DNA from: Paramarasmius palmivorus
Taxonomy: Eukaryota > Basidiomycota > Agaricomycetes > Agaricales > Marasmiaceae
NCBI GenBank assembly: GCA_037176845.1
Contig: JAYKXP010000302.1
Location: forward strand, 1-32,617
DNA length: 32,617 bases
Direction: 5' to 3'
The notes below the pieces were generated by a model. That model made no database searches. It saw nothing but the letters and a program-made list of their open reading frames with translations, and was not told the origin of the DNA. Shown piece after piece: positions 1 through 10,495 of the stretch. The number at the start of each line of letters is the position of its first letter. The stretch's first letter is position 1. A program made the translations under genes and the position numbers.

Positions 1-2162
1 AAACGCCTCGAGGTAATTCTAGTAGAGGAATGTATTTGAGACTAAAGGCGGGCGCTGCTGTGAGCTTACTCGTTCATAGCGAAAACACACGGTTATATGT
101 CCTGAGCACGTCCTCGCTGACTGGCTGCCCTATGCTCTGTTTGTCTACTTTACTAGACGGTCCAACGTTGTAGTCGATCCTCGTCCCTTCCTTAAAGCCA
201 CATTTCCTCTTTAACTGTACCAATGAACTTTTTCATATGGTCATCGCGCGAGCTTATCCCAGCCCTCAAAGGTCTACCTCAAGTCATATTTCCATTTGTC
301 TGTTAGTATGTATAAATCTTTGCTTCATCTAGGGTATCAACACCACCTTCTTGGAACATCAGATCTAGGTCTCCTCCCACTGTTCAAACTTTTCCGACGC
401 AAGCTACCTTCGAGCAAGCTCCAGGGTCGCTTTACTTTACTCCGCTTGTCAGCTTTAATCTGATTTTAGCGTCCTCGGAGAGGTGTCTCGCATGATTCCG
501 CAAAGTAGGTGCATCGGCCAATCTTTGTACGAGGATATAAGCCAGTTTTTTCTTAGATCTTGTTCTAATGGAACTTGTAGCGAAAAAGGATTCGAGGAGT
601 CTTCTTTTTCTGTAAACTCGCGGAGCGAGTTTTGTGTGTGCTACTCTCAAGTTAGTTGGTAAATTTAAGTGTTCCTCTTGTTGCCTAGCGGAGTGGTCTC
701 GAGGCTGCTACCGACGCGGTTAGTCTAGTGACTTCAAGAAGTTCGTTCTAGTGGTATCGGAGTGTGTATCTCGTCGTCACTATCCAGGATTTCTAGGGGG
801 TGTAGGTACTGCTCCTTACTGTTCTAGCTTTGCGGGGTTAGGTGGAAAATCTAGAATGCGTTCCTCCGGCTTGTTGAGAGTTTTTCTAGTCGTCGATGGC
901 TTCGATTCTTGTGGAATTTGTTCTTAGTCTAGAGTTAGGTTCTCTTTTGGTTGAAAATAGGTTTGACGGCCAATTCAGGAAGTATATGAAAGCGTGGGCT
1001 TTATAGCCTATGAAGCAAATGTGTACTAATAAATGTAGAGCTCGCTCGGAGCGCTAAGTAAATTCTTGTTATCTAGAACCACCCCTCGCGGTTGGCTCCA
1101 AATGTGAGGCTTATAAAACGCTTGTGTGAACGAGCGAAATAATTTGCCATGTTGTGCGAGCGGGGTTCGACGTTGTCAAAGGATCTACAATCGACACAAG
1201 AAATCATAATCTAGCACTACTAGTTGACGTTTACATCACTTAGGGACACAAGGGAAGTGTACGAGACGATGAATGACACAATGTATATGATAAATAGGTC
1301 TGATATGATCAAGACAACGGACGATTAGACAACCTATAAACTTTCTATAACTATACCTATACGTTCCTATGACGCAAAAATAAATATCGAAACCCAACAA
1401 GGTAAAGACCTATTGTTCATATGAAGGCTATGGTGACCTAGTCGAACTAGCTCGACACCAAAGGCACTGATTACACTAGTCGAAATAGCAACGGGACAAC
1501 CCAGTCCACCTATAAGTAGTGGGGTGGCTCCACACTAAGCTTTAACGATACTGGTGGGGCATCCTCACCATGTGAAAAGGGATTAGTGGGGCTCAACTAG
1601 TCCTGAACAATCAATCCTATCAAAGAGTCAGTTTGAACTAGCTCTGTCCTTAGGGTATCTCAAAGTTTCTTAATTTCACGACTCTAGTTTCAATATAGTG
1701 AATAGGAGCTTTTCAAGGGTGTATTTTCTAATGTTATTTTCTAAGACACGTTCGCTCTTATGGTCTGATAGTAGACAGATCTGCTATTGGGGCACTAGGG
1801 CTACGTTATATAGCGGGGGTAGGTAATTGCTTGGGAGCTTCTAGGGGAACCCTGATGCTTATTTACCGCGAGGTTCATATTTTACGTATAAGTGGTAATG
1901 TGGACACGATAAAGTTAATATAGTAAACTATGCAAGGAAACTGAGAACGTGGGTGAGGATTCTGTCCATATGAAGTAAGTATCTACCAGAATAGGAAGAA
2001 GGTTTGGCTATATATTGGTCGGAATTTCGACATTATTTTGCAGGACTGCGAGTCATATTACTTTTTTTTGGTTTGATAGGAAGTGGCGCGCGGAGGCGCT
2101 GTTCGCATGGTGCGTTTCGGATTCGGTGTAGGACATTGTTATCCGCTCGGAACTTGCTTTTT

Positions 2163-2190
2163 GGGGGGGGTAAGGGGGGGGGGGGGGGGG
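2163..2190 (+). repeat. Poly-G tract
   Basis: Eight consecutive G (2163-2170), then TAA, then about seventeen consecutive G (2174-2190). This is simple-sequence DNA with G-quadruplex potential. It is also the kind of position where assembly or sequencing length errors are expected. Confidence 0.9.
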
Positions 2191-2830
2191 TCCGATCTAG
2201 ACCGAAACGCTTCGGATTCGTATCAGGAGAAGGTAGGCTCTATGCCCTTGTAGTTCTATATTATATTTTCTATGGTCCTCGGACATCTGGCACAGAATCC
2301 GATCTGTCTTCCTCATTATAGGACTAACATGTACCTTACTAGTGTCTGTACTTGCAGTAGGAATCCCCAACTTGATGCTCGAGGGTTTATTCCGATCGTA
2401 TATGGAAAGTGTTAAGCCTCCATATGGTCTCGTATCGATGGCCCCGTTTACTCGGAACATTCTAATCCTGGTAAACTCTGCTCTCGGTGGGGACTGCACT
2501 CCTGGCTTCTACCGTATTTGGTATATAGCTCTGATTCGTCCCCTAGGGTCTTCCTAAATACCTGTGGTAGTGGTCCTCATCACTATCCCATCTCATATGT
2601 CCCATAGCGCGAGTATAGTTTAGCCTTATGACCTATCTGAATCTACCATGCACTAGTAGCATTGTCCTCGTAAGGGGGTTCCAGACTGGTTATAGGAGTT
2701 AGATACGGTTCTAAGGTTTTCAACGCGTATCCTAGCGCATATATAGGCTACGACGACATCAACGTCTGATGCGCGCGTAGCTAGTATTCACTAGCAGTGG
2801 CCATGCCTATTCTTATTCTTCGTATTATGC

Positions 2831-2854
2831 GCACTACTAGGTTCCTAGTAGTGC
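2831..2854. repeat. Perfect 11-bp inverted repeat (hairpin)
   Basis: Arms GCACTACTAGG and CCTAGTAGTGC are separated by TT and can form a stem-loop. It lies about 60 bp upstream of the first open codons of the KDZ-like gene. No T-rich run follows and no known RNA family is recognised. Confidence 0.75.
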
Positions 2855-2913
2855 TACCAGTCCATATTGTACTTTGTATGATGTACTAGTGCGATTCTGA
2901 ACACAACAATTAG

Positions 2914-4553
2914 TGTCAAAATGACTGTTTTTCAGCGATTTCGTTCTGGTACCCTCACAGCGGGACAAAATTCATCGGCGAGGACTTATTTCGATCGGCT
3001 TGGTTCGCGTATGCGTCCTTGCAACTCCTGGAGAATGACATGTGGTGTCCGGAGTGCGGCACCTATCCCGAAACCGTGATTTGGGACGGCGTAACACTGG
3101 CGTTCGGAAAAAGGCACCTGCGTGATTCTTTACGGCCACCGACTGTGTCGCCAGAGGAGGCACCGCACCGGGCGAGGACGAGGGTACCAGAACAGCAATG
3201 GATAGTGGTTCCAGGGGAAGGTCGTTCATCGCTGAGGGGAAAATTGCTAAAGTGGTTGAAGAAGTGGGGCAGGAAGCGAACCGGTGTGTTGTTCGTTCCG
3301 TGTGATCGATATTCGAGGAGTAACGTGATTTATAGATGCTGATAGGGAGAGCGATGCTTCTTCCAGCGACAACGAAACTGACGGGGAGGCTCAGAAGTGG
3401 ACGGACTTTGACGACATTTTGTCTCGGTTAGGAGATTGTGGGACAGAGGCGGTGGCAAACGTGCTGCAGATGGTCTTTGGTCGTAAGAGTAACCCGGTGG
3501 ATGCGAGGATCAAGCGGAAGTTTTGTATTCTGTTGGAGCAGGTGAGTAAGCTGGCTATCAGAAGCGATGACACTTACCATAGCTCCTGGCAGTTAGCTTC
3601 GGACGATTCTTTGTTGCAGATGGCAAATGGTGAGGCAATCGGCCAGCTCGCAGCATTCGTGAAGAGCCCTTCAAGGGAAACAGCCACCTTGATAGTGGGG
3701 ATCCCAGCATTGATGCTGGTACTCGAGGCATGCATGAACAACTCGTTACGCTGGAATAGGCTCGTCTCACTGGGAGTATGGATGCTCCAGCGAGCAACAA
3801 CGGTTTGGGAGAGGGTGAAGTGCAAGGACCAGCTGTCTCTGGAGAGCATCTGTGATGTTCGAGACACTCCTGACTGGCGAGAGGTGAGTCATATATACAG
3901 TGTCTGGTCATTCGTTTGCCGATAAGGGGTTGCGTTAGACGGGCTGTTGCTACGGTTTGCCTCAAATCCGCATGCGGCCGTGGTACCCAGGCCTCGCGGG
4001 AGATGGAAAACCTGAAAAAGATGTTAAGACCCGGGGAAAGTGTTCCAAATACTATTCCACGTACAGCGAGAAGAGATTGACGGGAGGCATTATGTGTGCT
4101 TGGTGCACCCACAGTATATGCTACGGGTTTCACTGTATCCCCAAAGGAGAGGGACGAAACGATGTGTTTTCCGCGATGGTAACCAGATGGCCGAAAGCAC
4201 CCAAGAGGGTCGTTTACGACTTTGCATGCGCTTTGGGGCCATATTGCTTGACACGAGAGCCAAGGTTCTTCTCGCAGACCCAATTCCTTATTGACAGGTT
4301 TCATGCGAAAGGCCATTCCAAATGCTCTTCGGCCGCGTTCCTAGGGACATATGGCGAGGTAGATGGGGAGGTGAATAGAATTAATTCAAGTGCAGCGGAG
4401 TGCGGAAATAGCGGAATTGGGAGGATTAGGAAATCTGTTAGTTACATGCGTCAGAACAGAGCGATTTTGTATACGAAACATTACCTGTGTATATGGAACC
4501 GTCTACGCATTAGGAAGATGATGCGCCATAGCAATAAAAGAGGTGCAGCATAG
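2914..4553 (+). CDS. KDZ-like (Kyakuja-Dileera-Zisupton superfamily) transposase, 5' end unresolved
   Basis: Probable cut-and-paste DNA transposase. The model has exons 2914-3283, 3336-3883 and 3939-4553, with introns of 52 bp (GTGTGT...TATAG) and 55 bp (GTGAGT...TTAG); phases 1 and 0 match, giving about 510 codons without a stop. Landmarks are a CPEC motif followed by VIWDGVTLAF (Asp near 3085), an acidic Ser-rich linker (3340-3400), TGCCYGLPQIR, then GGIMCAWCTHSICYGFHC, YDFACALGPYCLTREP (Asp 4218), IDRFHAKGHSKC and NSSAAECGNSG (Glu 4398), ending in a basic tail. The D...D...E order and the YDFAC / NSSAAE blocks fit KDZ-type transposases, which in fungi carry associated Cys clusters. The frame is open only from 2914, just after a possible splice acceptor, and has no start codon there, so upstream exons are missing or decayed. 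I see no terminal repeats. Confidence 0.75.
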
Positions 4554-5033
4554 AGCTGTATTTATTGTCGGCTAGCGTTATTTAAGACCGATTGAAGAGC
4601 GAGTGGCGAATTGGTGCGTGGAAGAGCGTGCTCGATGGCTCTCGAAGGGTGGAGGATGCAGTCGTAAAGGTCGAAATCGGTGTATTAGTTTCTGTTTGAG
4701 GTGAGTGCCTCAACGAAAAGTTTAGTTATTCTGCATGATCAGTGATTCAGTTGCCACTTACTTGCTCAAGTCTCAGCACTGCAGAACTGAGTGACTCCGC
4801 TCATCGTCGCTCAGTCTGACAACGGTCATGGTACACTGCCACGTAGAAAGTCACATGTTGGCCTTGGGTCTCACGCCTCAGAAGCTGGCGCTTAACGTAC
4901 AGCTAGGCGCTTGCCTTGAACAGGTGCGATAGATTGGCTTTGCTAGCTAGGTAGTGTGTTGTACAGGTTCTGCCATGTATGGTACGACGGTTTTACATAC
5001 GGGAAGAAAAGATATGGAAGTTGTGGATTGCAA
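4554..5033. other. Intergenic spacer between convergent genes
   Basis: This 480-bp gap separates the 3' ends of the KDZ-like gene (+) and the Zn-cluster-like gene (-). No coding segment, RNA gene or repeat stands out. Confidence 0.5.
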
Positions 5034-6603
5034 TTAGACGCCCGCTACATGAGGCGGACCAGTGCTCGAAGGAGACGCAAGAACGTCAATAACATGATGA
5101 AGTCGATCGATATTAGTGTTGAAAGAGTCAATGCATTGCAAAAAAGGACGTCGAGAGAAACGCATGTCGCGGGAAATATCCTCAAAAACATGTTGGATTA
5201 TTCGTAGGTCTGTAATCGGCAGTTCAGAGGCATTGACATGGGAAGTATCGCTGGTGTTAATTGTGAGTGACTTGAGGTATGTTCTAGAAGGTATCTTACC
5301 GAAGTGCATTATCTGCTCGTGTATCAGGGGCCGTCAAGCTGAGGGATGTGCCACGCATAGGTTCAAGAAATGCAGAAACGTGCCCAGACGATTGCTTTTT
5401 GATGTCGAAAGGTGATACAGGGGGCTTGAAATCATCAGTGTCGGCTCCGAAAGGTTCCTCAAAATTGGCCTGTCCATTCTCAGTATGTACAGCGTCATCG
5501 GTCTCGGATACGATGTCACCGGAGCCGTGTGGCACTGACTACGGAGTAGTGAGTTCTAGGGCAATAACGAGATTAAACTGGGGTTATACCAGCAGAGATT
5601 GATTGAAATACGTAGTGGTCTCCTTTCTATGATCGTTCGGACGTGAAGGCTGGGATAACAACTGTATAGGTATTGGTAAGGTTATATGTCAACACGATAA
5701 CGGAGTGGACAAACCGGAGGATAGGTTAAGGCATCTGAGATGTCACTCGTGTTGGACGTGTGTGAGTTACAGTCAGATGTTTGGTCATGGGCAGCATCTG
5801 GAGAGAAACGCGACGCAGTGGTTTTGTTGGATGATGGCCTTTGATCGTCTTCGGGGGCAGATTCTGGTTGAGAGAGTTTCTCATGCTTGTCAGAGGAACA
5901 GTCTGATGGGGTAGCTGGCGAACGACCCTGCAAAGGTATCATTCGCGTATGTTCGTGGAGAGAAAAGGAGAGCTGGGCAAACCTGACCGGCAAGTCTCCG
6001 TCGAGGTTTCGCAGTGAAAGCGGTAGTGGAGTTGTCATGGTGATACTGTGGTTTCTTCACGCTTTTGGGAGCTGGGAGGCGTTGTTCTGGGGAATTGGCA
6101 GACGAAGATTGGTGCTTTTTTGGTCTCTTGGTTGTTGAGGACTGCAATTCAGTATGAGCTGACATCGAGCGCCCCACAGGTGATAGTACACATACCTTCT
6201 GAGTGGACCATTGATGTTTCATACCTGAACCTTCATACCATCGCAATAATAGCTCATACTGCTTGTCATTCAAAGACATGGCCTTGCAAATACGGTCCTT
6301 TTTTTGGTCGGCAGATTTGGAACACTTCCCGTGGTAGGCACAATGAGAGCATTGTGTAGCACTGGTGGATGTAGGAGTGCGCGGTTTGCATTCTTCTTTG
6401 TCTTTCTTGCACCGATCGCAAGGCTGTAAATGACAAGGTCTGGTGAGTGTGGGAGGACTGAGGCAAAGGGGATATCATACAATATCTTTGTTTGCAATGA
6501 GCCAGTCGCTTGCGTGTTTGGCATCACGCTTGGGGTAAAGCTCCTGGAAACGCGCTTGTAGGTGGGATATGTCGTCAGTTGATTGATCCGTTGCTTTGGG
6601 CAT
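5034..6603 (-). CDS. Zn-cluster-like Cys-rich protein, seven exons
   Basis: Hand-built model, about 416 residues. Exons in transcript order: 6603-6481, 6423-6196, 6141-5983, 5927-5715, 5661-5590, 5538-5300, 5250-5034; introns 49-57 bp, all in phase. The protein begins MPKATDQSTDD, followed by a helical segment and a Cys cluster spaced C-x2-C-x6-C-x12-C-x2-C-x5-C (residues about 43-75, starting PCDRC and ending CSHCAYHGKC). The first half matches the fungal Zn(II)2Cys6 spacing; the second half is one residue short (x5 instead of x6). Next come KQYELLLRWYEG, a basic Ser/Pro-rich stretch with KRPKK and KPRRR (possible nuclear signals), acidic Ser/Thr-rich disorder, and a C-terminal helical part (DLRIIQHVFEDISRDM). 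A DNA-binding or regulatory role is inference. Donors of introns 3 and 4 (GTTTGC, GTTTGT) are weak, so those junctions are less certain. Confidence 0.65.
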
Positions 6604-6772
6604 CGTGGACAAGAAAGATGAGAAGATGAGTAGGTGTTGCTGATGAGAATTGATGCAGTGTGACAAATTAACATTCACGTGGTTGTGACTGGTGGTATCT
6701 ATTAGCTCACAAAGATACATTGGATTGGATCGTAGAATACGTGTTATGTATGCTAATTAACCGTCCATGTTC

Positions 6773-7927
6773 TCACCATCCCTCTTCCTCGTGTCTCGAC
6801 TCCGCAAATGTAAGCCTCGCGACCTGCTCGTACTGCAAGACGCCTGGACTGATACCAATACCTCGGATAAACGTTCGGATGTCGTCTGGATCAACAAGCG
6901 AGACATCGATGTGGTTATGAAATGTTAGGGTGTGAAGATGCCGAAGGTGACGGGTTAGGAACGTGTGTAACCCATTGTGTAGGTGTCCCGGGTTTGAAGG
7001 TGGGCGACGTACTTGCCATTCCAATAGCATTGTGCTCAACGAGGGAGTGATCAGAGACGTGAGGAAATCCACGATGTGGATACTGTCGTCGTCAATGGGC
7101 TCGAGTACCTCGTGCACGGATAAGAGGAGATGCCGAGCCATCGGAAGGTGTACCGGGGGTCCTTGATAACGCCAGCGCTCAATTTGATAATTGTCGCACC
7201 GGGGAATGTCGACCGAGATGGATTGAAGATGAGGCAGGTGTCTGAGAATGGGGAGGATGCTCCGCGCATCGGCTTCAAGCGAAATCGAGGTGAAATGTGG
7301 GAGTGGGATCGTTTGTTGAGCTGAATAAGAGTGACTGGGGGACCATCGTCCCAAAGTCAAGTGGAGCTTCCCATGAACTTGGTACGATTGAAGAGTGGAG
7401 AAAAGATCGTCAATAGACGAGGAAGAAACCGGGGCTGTTGTCATGAGCTGCACTGAGTCAACGGTGCTCATCGTGTTAGGTGAAATGTTTGTTTGGAGGA
7501 AATGGGATACGAATTCGAGAGAATGATAGGTTCGCAACGTTAGTGAGTGCCAGTTTCGACGTCGTAGAATGGCGATGCAGATACATTCAGGGCGTGAATT
7601 GAGAGCACCGGGGTCTAAGGGATATTCGATGAATATGGTGGGATCCAGTGGGTGCGAGGTGCCGTGCTCAATGAGGAAGGTGAGAAAGTGTAAAGAGTGC
7701 GAGTCATGGGGACAGGAGGACATGTCCAATGATATACGGAGGAAAGGGATTTGAGAAAGGGTCGTGGTTCGGAGTGAATTGGAAGTGCGCAGTAGAGGGC
7801 GAAGGGTATGCCAGTCATGCATTGTGGCCGAAGTGCCAATAGACATTGTCGAGGGAATAGTATATCGAACGATTCGCGCTAGAAGTTCAGGTGGAAGGGT
7901 GGATAATTGGGTCTTCTGCCGAACCAT
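6773..7927 (-). CDS. F-box-like protein
   Basis: Single-exon reading frame of 384 residues starting MVRQKTQ. Residues about 8-25 (LSTLPPELLARIVRY) match the N-terminal helix of fungal F-box-like domains, followed by a segment with LLRTSNSLR that fits the second half. F-box proteins are substrate receptors of SCF ubiquitin ligases, binding Skp1 through this region; the substrate is unknown. The rest is Leu- and His-rich with hydrophobic periods that could be degenerate leucine-rich repeats. It shares order and spacing of motifs with the next gene upstream on the same strand: an N-terminal LP.E.L box, a C..(I/V)L...W.SL block, and a C-terminal L.W.V ... GPL/GHL ... G L .. L L T R block ending near DP.(D/E). 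They are therefore diverged tandem paralogs. No intron is needed. Confidence 0.65.
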   Translation of the reverse strand: MVRQKTQLSTLPPELLARIVRYTIPSTMSIGTSATMHDWHTLRPLLRTSNSLRTTTLSQIPFLRISLDMSSCPHDSHSLHFLTFLIEHGTSHPLDPTIFIEYPLDPGALNSRPECICIAILRRRNWHSLTLRTYHSLEFVSHFLQTNISPNTMSTVDSVQLMTTAPVSSSSIDDLFSTLQSYQVHGKLHLTLGRWSPSHSYSAQQTIPLPHFTSISLEADARSILPILRHLPHLQSISVDIPRCDNYQIERWRYQGPPVHLPMARHLLLSVHEVLEPIDDDSIHIVDFLTSLITPSLSTMLLEWQVRRPPSNPGHLHNGLHTFLTRHLRHLHTLTFHNHIDVSLVDPDDIRTFIRGIGISPGVLQYEQVARLTFAESRHEEEGW

Positions 7928-8134
7928 CTGTCGGAATCTCTGCGAAATTGTTAGGCTGATTGAGTTGGGAGCGGTATATCTGACTTACTTACGTTAAGAC
8001 GACGATTGAAAAAGAGGGTATGGTAGTGGTATGGTTTGGGTTTGGTGACACTGATTATCGACGTTATCGAGATCACTCGGGTACGGATCATTCGAGATAG
8101 AAACGAGTTCAAATTTGTATTTGCAGCTATGTAG

Positions 8135-9286
8135 CTACGGTGTTTTGACTAGTGGTTGTACCTCATAACGCCCCCAAATTCCACAATGCTCCATCATTAG
8201 CGAGAGCTCTACTGGATCAAAGTAGGACAGATCGACGTGGTTAAGGATAACGAATTGGCGGAGGGAGTGTGAAGTGCGTGTGAGTAATGATTCCAGGCCT
8301 TCACGTAGAGGTCCGGGCTGCGTGAAGGACATAGGAACTTTCCAGTGCAACGTTAGTGTTTGGAGTGAGATGGGATTAATGTGGAAGAGGAGATCACGAA
8401 TATCAGGGGCTTCATGATGAAGGAAGTCACCAATCTGGTGATCCCGGAAGTGCCTGACGAGCCGTATTGTGAGAGATTGGAGTATAGGCACTTCAACAGG
8501 AGGCGAGGTAAAACGCCGTTGGGTGCGTGGGTCGTCATGGCACCTGACCGAAACATCGGCTGTCCGAAGACCGGGAAGCAGTGCCAAAATGTCGATGATA
8601 GCGCATGGAGTGGTTGTCAAAGTGAGGTTGGTGACATTGGGTAAGATATGAGGCATGGCGAGAGTCTGCCGCATGGGCTGAGAGTCGTCAAGGCGTAGCA
8701 CGAGGCGATCAATGGTATGAGGGAGGATCTGGAACAGCTGCTGAATCATGCTGTGAGTGTGTGTCCAGGGAGATTCAATGGTTGCTGACTTGACAGTCTG
8801 GAGATGAGAGTGGGATATGAAACGGAGGAGGAGGATGGTAGAGTGAAGGTTTCCGAGGTTTGTTAAAGAGAGTGATCGCCAACTTTGGCAAAGCACTGTG
8901 GGCAAGCACGCGCAACGAAAATCCCTCTTCACCACGGCAAGATCATCAGGTGCTGCAAGGTAATTTGGAGCGATGATGTTAATGGATAGTTGGAGAGGCT
9001 GCTTCGTGTGTGGGACGAGGAATTTGAGAAACGGCAGCGTTCCTCGATAATGCCCACAGGACTGAGGAAGGCCAATGCGAAAGAAGATCTTGTGAAATGG
9101 TGTTTCGCTGAAAGTGGCGGAACGTAGTGATCGGCTTATTTGAAGGAGGGCCGCCAGTTGTTTCCGCTGGTCTTTGGAAGACGGTGTGTCGAGGAAAAAC
9201 CCATCGGCGAAAATTTGCGAAATTATTCTGCCCAACACTTCAAGTGGTAGGTTATCCAAGGTGGGCGGATAAAAGGATGAAGTCAT
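8135..9286 (-). CDS. F-box-like protein, tandem paralog
   Basis: Intronless frame reading TLDNLPLEVLGRIISQIF near its start, an F-box-like helix, then LLQISRSLRSATFSETPFHKI, the usual second half of fungal F-box-like domains. Likely an SCF substrate-receptor type protein. The frame is open to an ATG at 9337 (400 residues), but I prefer the ATG at 9286 (383 residues). The 17 residues between them are atypical, and the DNA there resembles an intron (GTATGA donor near 9337, TTGTTGCAG acceptor about 30 bp later). The C-terminal block (LHWKVP ... GPLREGLESLLTR ... NHVDLSYFDPVEL) aligns with LEWQVR ... GHLHNGLHTFLTR ... NHIDVSLVDPDDI of the neighbour 208 bp downstream. The gene's 5' side abuts a minisatellite. 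Confidence 0.65.
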   Translation of the reverse strand: MTSSFYPPTLDNLPLEVLGRIISQIFADGFFLDTPSSKDQRKQLAALLQISRSLRSATFSETPFHKIFFRIGLPQSCGHYRGTLPFLKFLVPHTKQPLQLSINIIAPNYLAAPDDLAVVKRDFRCACLPTVLCQSWRSLSLTNLGNLHSTILLLRFISHSHLQTVKSATIESPWTHTHSMIQQLFQILPHTIDRLVLRLDDSQPMRQTLAMPHILPNVTNLTLTTTPCAIIDILALLPGLRTADVSVRCHDDPRTQRRFTSPPVEVPILQSLTIRLVRHFRDHQIGDFLHHEAPDIRDLLFHINPISLQTLTLHWKVPMSFTQPGPLREGLESLLTRTSHSLRQFVILNHVDLSYFDPVELSLMMEHCGIWGRYEVQPLVKTP

Positions 9287-9439
9287 TTCACCTGATGATA
9301 GTGAGTTCACTGCAACAAGACTGAGCATAGTGATCATACCTGTTGTTGTTGACAGAGTGTGGATGAAGTCGATAGGTATGAAAGGCGATCGTCGTGGTCA
9401 CTGGTATGACCATGTTTGTCATTGGGTTCCGGTCTGAGC

Positions 9440-10495
9440 GAGAAAGTGCTGAGTGTGATCGTTTCTGGGTGATGAAATGCTGAGAGGTCGTGGGGTGTCC
9501 ATCTCCGCGCATAAATTATGAGTTGTCCAGGGGAAGGTATCTCAGCGCCTTAACGCTGAGTTGGCACGCGGAAGGTGTCTCGGTGAGGATATGCTGAGAT
9601 GTCGTAGGATGTCCTTCTCAGCGCGTAAAGGCTGAGTTGTCCAGTGGAAAGGATCTCGGTGAGAAAATGCTGAGAGATGGTATGGTGTCCTGCTCAGCGC
9701 ATAACTTCTCAGTTATCCAGGGGAAGGTATCTCGGCGAGGATATGCTGAGAGGTCGTAGTATGTCCTTCTCAACACATAAAAGCTGAGTTGGCCTGGGGA
9801 ATATATCTGGGTGAGGAAATGCTGAGTGATGGTAGGATGTGGATCTCCGCGCGTAAAAGCTGAGTTGTCCAGTCGAAAGGATCTCGGTGAGAAAATGCGG
9901 AGAGGCGGTATGATGTCCTTCTCAACACATAAAAGCTGAGTTGGCCTGGGGAATGTATCTGGGTGAGGAAATGCTGAGTGATGGTAGGATGTGGATCTCC
10001 GCGCGTAAAAGCTGAGTTGTCCAGTCGAAAGGATCTCGGTGAGAAAATGCTGAGAGATGGTATGGTGTCCTTCTCAGCGCATAACTTCTCAGTTGTCCAG
10101 GGGAAGGTATCTCGGCGAGGATATGCTGAGTGATGGTAGGATGTGGATCTCCGCGCGTAAAAGCTGAGTTGGCCTGGGGAATATATCTGGGTGAGGAAAT
10201 GCTGAGTGATGGTAGGATGTGGATCTCCGCGCATAACTTCTGAGTTGTCATGTCGAAAGGATCTCGGTGAGGAAATGCTGAGAGGTCATAGGGTGTCCAG
10301 CTCGGCGCAGAAACTCTGAGTTGTCCAGGGCAAGGTATCTCGGCGAGGAAATGCTGGGACGTCGGGGGAAAGGTATCTCGGTGGAGAAATGCTGAGAGGT
10401 AGACGGAATATCATCACAGGGACAGCATGAAAATTGTCAGCGAGGAAATGCTGAGTTTCTGGGGCGTGTGATCTCAGCGTGTAAGTGCTGGGTAC
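9440..10495. repeat. Minisatellite of about 13 dimeric 76-bp units
   Basis: The motif ATGCTGAG recurs at about 9475, 9591, 9666, 9743, 9819, 9895, 9971, 10047, 10123, 10199, 10274 and 10350, giving a period of 75-77 bp, with half-period and irregular copies at the edges. Each unit contains two related 38-bp halves that both start GCTGAG: half A continues AGGTCGTAGGATGTCC, half B continues TTGTCCAGTGGAAAGG. Copies differ by scattered substitutions, and B halves alternate between types (TTGTCCAG versus TTGGCCTG), suggesting a higher-order pattern. The array lies 5' of the tandem F-box-like genes. It is not CRISPR: there are no unique spacers and the host is a eukaryote. Confidence 0.9.

Larger units (their letters stand above)
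1..2913. other. Long stretch without a recognisable gene
   Basis: No reading frame here has convincing amino-acid composition or a family motif, and open frames are short on both strands. The sequence is A/T-rich and full of CTAG/ACTAGT tetramers. It holds a G-homopolymer tract (2163-2190) and a perfect hairpin (2831-2854), listed separately. It lies immediately 5' of the KDZ-like transposase gene and could contain that transposon's missing 5' part in decayed form, but I could not identify any. Confidence 0.5.

Noticed and set aside
3558..4316. 252-codon minus-strand open frame
   Set aside because: Antisense to the conserved KDZ-like transposase exons, which carry recognisable motifs on the plus strand.
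9770..10251. 154- and 109-codon minus-strand open frames with repeated peptides
   Set aside because: They lie wholly inside the minisatellite, the repeat unit is not a multiple of three, and the peptides are the same DNA read in rotating frames. Kept as a finding about frame openness, not as genes.
9440..10495. CRISPR array
   Set aside because: Units are contiguous, with no unique spacers, and all other evidence says fungal DNA.
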